A stretch of DNA of 17,370 nucleotides, taken from assembly GCA_900557285.1 (NCBI GenBank), contig USSJ01000002.1, forward strand, positions 1 to 17,370, in the 5' to 3' direction. Below, one piece after another: positions 15,865-17,370 of this stretch (position 1 is the first letter of the stretch; each line of letters begins with the position of its first letter). The notes under the pieces are model-generated. The model did no database searches. It was not told the DNA's origin and saw only the letters and a list, made by a program, of their open reading frames with translations. This DNA comes from an uncultured Clostridia bacterium (GTDB taxonomy: Bacteria; Bacillota; Clostridia; Christensenellales; Borkfalkiaceae). Position numbers and translations under genes: made by a program.

Positions 15865-15900
15865 AAAAGTCCTTGCGTAAAAGCGCAGGGACTTTTCTTG
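15865..15900 (+). terminator. Terminator of the large surface protein gene
   Basis: A 13-pair stem (15865-15877 with 15884-15896, one G-U pair) around a 6-base loop begins 10 bases after the stop codon. Its 3' arm ends in TTTT, followed by CTTGT. A run of A residues at the foot could let it also work on the other strand. Confidence 0.8.
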
Positions 15901-15905
15901 TATAG

Positions 15906-15948
15906 ATGAAATGTCAAACCAAGTGAAACACTTAGTTTGACATTTCAT
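15906..15948. repeat. Near-perfect 20-bp inverted repeat
   Basis: Arms 15906-15925 and 15929-15948 match over 20 bases with one C-A mismatch and a 3-base AAA loop. No T run follows on either strand, so it is not a typical intrinsic terminator. It lies just after the terminator of the surface protein gene. Confidence 0.75.
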
Positions 15949-15964
15949 CATTATTCTATGGCAA

Positions 15965-16004
15965 AAATTTTTTGTATATAAAACTTCGGTCAAATTTTTT
16001 GTAT
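15965..16004. repeat. Direct repeat of 13 bases in AT-rich gap
   Basis: AAATTTTTTGTAT occurs at 15965-15977 and again at 15992-16004, 27 bases apart. The low complexity of the unit makes chance a real possibility. Confidence 0.5.
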
Positions 16005-16058
16005 TTTATACTCAGCGCCATTCTTGAACCGCTTTCATACCCTTTACGTGCAAACAGT

Positions 16059-16127
16059 CTGCCGATCCGTTGACCGATCCGTAACCGACGATTCCTGCCC
16101 CGCTGACCGATCCATTGACCGATTTCG
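16059..16127. repeat. Degenerate 12-bp repeats, unit TGACCGATCCGT
   Basis: Two tandem pairs of a 12-base unit lie at 16059-16082 and 16104-16127, separated by 21 bases that hold a more diverged copy (AACCGACGATTC). The unit length is a multiple of three, and the minus strand is open across it (a 62-codon frame from 16144 to 15956 reading IGQ repeatedly), but that frame lacks a convincing ribosome binding site. Confidence 0.6.
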
Positions 16128-16283
16128 CGCACGCACCGTATCATGGAAACGTCAGGATCTTTTCCGCTCTTTTAAACCATGACATCATCCGCAACAAGAT
16201 AAACTTCCGTTGTTCCGGAATTTGTGCTGAAAATATTTAGTCGCCCGTCAAAACGTGGAATATCAAAATAATCGCTGACCCAA
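16128..16283. other. Remainder of the gap, nothing recognised
   Basis: Between the 12-base repeats and the terminator before the methyltransferase gene I see no gene, promoter or structured RNA that I can support. Confidence 0.4.
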
Positions 16284-16314
16284 AGGAAGCCGCCTTTTGA
16301 CAAGGCGGCTTCCT
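16284..16314 (-). terminator. Terminator of the methyltransferase gene
   Basis: A perfect 13-pair GC-rich stem (16284-16296 with 16302-16314) with a 5-base loop lies about 30 bases beyond the stop codon. TTT follows on the minus strand and CTTTT on the plus strand, so it may act in both directions. A smaller stem, GGCTG with CAGCC, lies between it and the gene near 16320-16335. Confidence 0.7.
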
Positions 16315-16345
16315 CTTTTGGCTGCTTGCACAGCCGCTTGAAATT

Positions 16346-17370
16346 TTAGCGTCTCAATCCTTTCGGATAATGATTTTTCAGCGCATTTCCGCTCTTTGCA
16401 AGCCCGATCGGATAGCCGTGATAAGCGGCAACACACCAGCCCTGCAAATCTCTTGGCGGAAGCTCCTCCCCGTGCAAATACCGTAAAATCTGCTCATCGT
16501 CCAGATCTGCGATTTTTGTCAGGTTATTCCTGTCGGCACCCAGTGCCAGCGCATGCGCGGGCTCAAACCGTTTCCCCGCATTTTCACCCAGCAAAAGTCC
16601 CGCCCTTAAAACACGCAATCCGTCCAGTGAAAACAATCCTGCAGGCACAAGACAAATATTTTTGCCGAAGGTGAGAAATTCTCCGCAAAGCGGATTTTTT
16701 AAAAAATCCCTTTCAAATTCTTTCCATGCATTTATGTCCCGTTTATCGGCGATAGGTTTCCATGCCTTGTAACGGATCTTCTCTCCGTCGCACCTGCGAA
16801 ACAGCGCCGCAAAATGGCCCTCTCCCTTTTCGCGGTGCGGATAAATCTTCCGCTGCGACAAAAGTTCAAACTGCGGAAATTCTTTTACAAACCACTCGGC
16901 ATTCCGCTCGTCTTCTTCCTCCGAAAACGTACAGGTAGAATACACAAGCATTCCTCCGGGCGCCACCAATTTCGCCGCGCTGTCCAGAATCTTCTTCTGT
17001 CTTGCCGCACACATCTCCACATTGGCAATGCTCCAATTCTCTGCCGCCGCCGCTTCCTTTCTGAGCATTCCCTCTCCGGAACAGGGCGCATCTACCAAAA
17101 CTTTGTCAAAATATCCTTCCAACCGTTCCGACAGCTCCGAAGGATCGGCGTTCGTTACCACAGCATTGACGATTCCCATCCGTTCGACATTCTGCAACAG
17201 TATCTTAGCACGATCCGGAATCTTCTCATTCAGAACCAGGATCCCTTCCCCGCGCATCGCCTGTGCAAGCTGCGTTCCTTTTCCGCCAGGCGCCGAACAA
17301 AGATCCAACACCCTTTCTCCCGGCTTCACATCCAACAGCGGCGCCGCACACATGGCGCTCGGTTCCTGCA
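16346..17370 (-). CDS. rsmF: RsmF-like 16S rRNA m5C methyltransferase (5' end outside window)
   Basis: Transfers a methyl group from S-adenosylmethionine to carbon 5 of a cytosine in RNA, most likely 16S rRNA. The open frame runs to the window edge; residues reading QEPSAM just before the first internal ATG (17353) are a conserved family segment, so the true start lies further out. Counting from that ATG, the SAM-binding motif VLDLCSAPGGKG is at 15-26. DAPCSGEGM holds Cys91 and YSTCTFSEEED holds Cys141, the release and nucleophile cysteines of the NOL1/NOP2/Sun family. The C-terminal 140 residues, with LRVLRAGLLLGE and FEPAHALALG, match the PUA-like RNA-binding part of RsmF rather than RsmB. 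About 100 N-terminal residues are missing compared with the usual 450. Confidence 0.92.
   Translation of the reverse strand, partial: QEPSAMCAAPLLDVKPGERVLDLCSAPGGKGTQLAQAMRGEGILVLNEKIPDRAKILLQNVERMGIVNAVVTNADPSELSERLEGYFDKVLVDAPCSGEGMLRKEAAAAENWSIANVEMCAARQKKILDSAAKLVAPGGMLVYSTCTFSEEEDERNAEWFVKEFPQFELLSQRKIYPHREKGEGHFAALFRRCDGEKIRYKAWKPIADKRDINAWKEFERDFLKNPLCGEFLTFGKNICLVPAGLFSLDGLRVLRAGLLLGENAGKRFEPAHALALGADRNNLTKIADLDDEQILRYLHGEELPPRDLQGWCVAAYHGYPIGLAKSGNALKNHYPKGLRR

Noticed and set aside
13930..15993. A 687-codon open frame on the minus strand, opposite the surface protein gene
   Set aside because: It is antisense to a gene with signal peptide, modules, anchor and terminator. Its translation is an I/V/R/F/C-rich mirror of the D/S/T-rich sense protein, runs through the sense terminator and long inverted repeat, and has no family motif.
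16059..16127. CRISPR-like array
   Set aside because: Units are only 12 bases, partly tandem with no spacers of regular length, and no cas genes are nearby.

Overview
The window reads as a chromosomal segment of an anaerobic, Gram-positive-type bacterium, most likely an uncultured gut member of the Clostridia. The evidence is a complete clostridial-style rnfCDGEAB operon, strong AGGAGG ribosome binding sites, TTG starts, an actin-like MreB-family gene next to maf, and no outer-membrane genes. Species cannot be named from the sequence. All genes but one lie on the minus strand.

Layout from left to right. 1-859 is the first two thirds of a phenylacetate-CoA ligase (minus; its 3' end lies outside the window), with a readable promoter at 904-932. 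860-1256 is an AT-rich gap holding that promoter and a hairpin terminator. 1257-4395 (minus) holds ppx, maf and a divergent mreB, with a clear promoter at 4482-4510. 4695-11047 (minus) is one operon of about 6.4 kb, rnfC-rnfD-rnfG-rnfE-rnfA-rnfB followed by a HAD phosphatase. It is read from a near-consensus promoter at 11140-11168 and ends at a terminator at 4644-4674. 11199-11961 (minus) holds two adjacent half-length TauE/SafE permease genes. 12139-15855 (plus) is a 1238-residue surface protein with a lipoprotein-like N-terminus and a C-terminal membrane anchor. 15856-16345 is a gap with terminators, a long inverted repeat and short direct repeats. 16346-17370 (minus) is an RsmF-like 16S rRNA methyltransferase whose 5' end is cut by the window.

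How the genes work together: the Rnf complex couples electron flow from reduced ferredoxin to NAD+ with ion export. Arylacetate metabolism (paaK) in anaerobes usually accompanies ferredoxin-reducing 2-oxoacid oxidoreductases, so it could feed Rnf; that link is inference. The most unusual item is RnfD: its normal membrane core is followed by an extra transmembrane segment and two tandem FMN-binding-like (RnfG-type) units. The second unit keeps a full flavin attachment motif, while the motif in the core is altered. Second in interest is the large plus-strand protein, which seems to be anchored at both ends.
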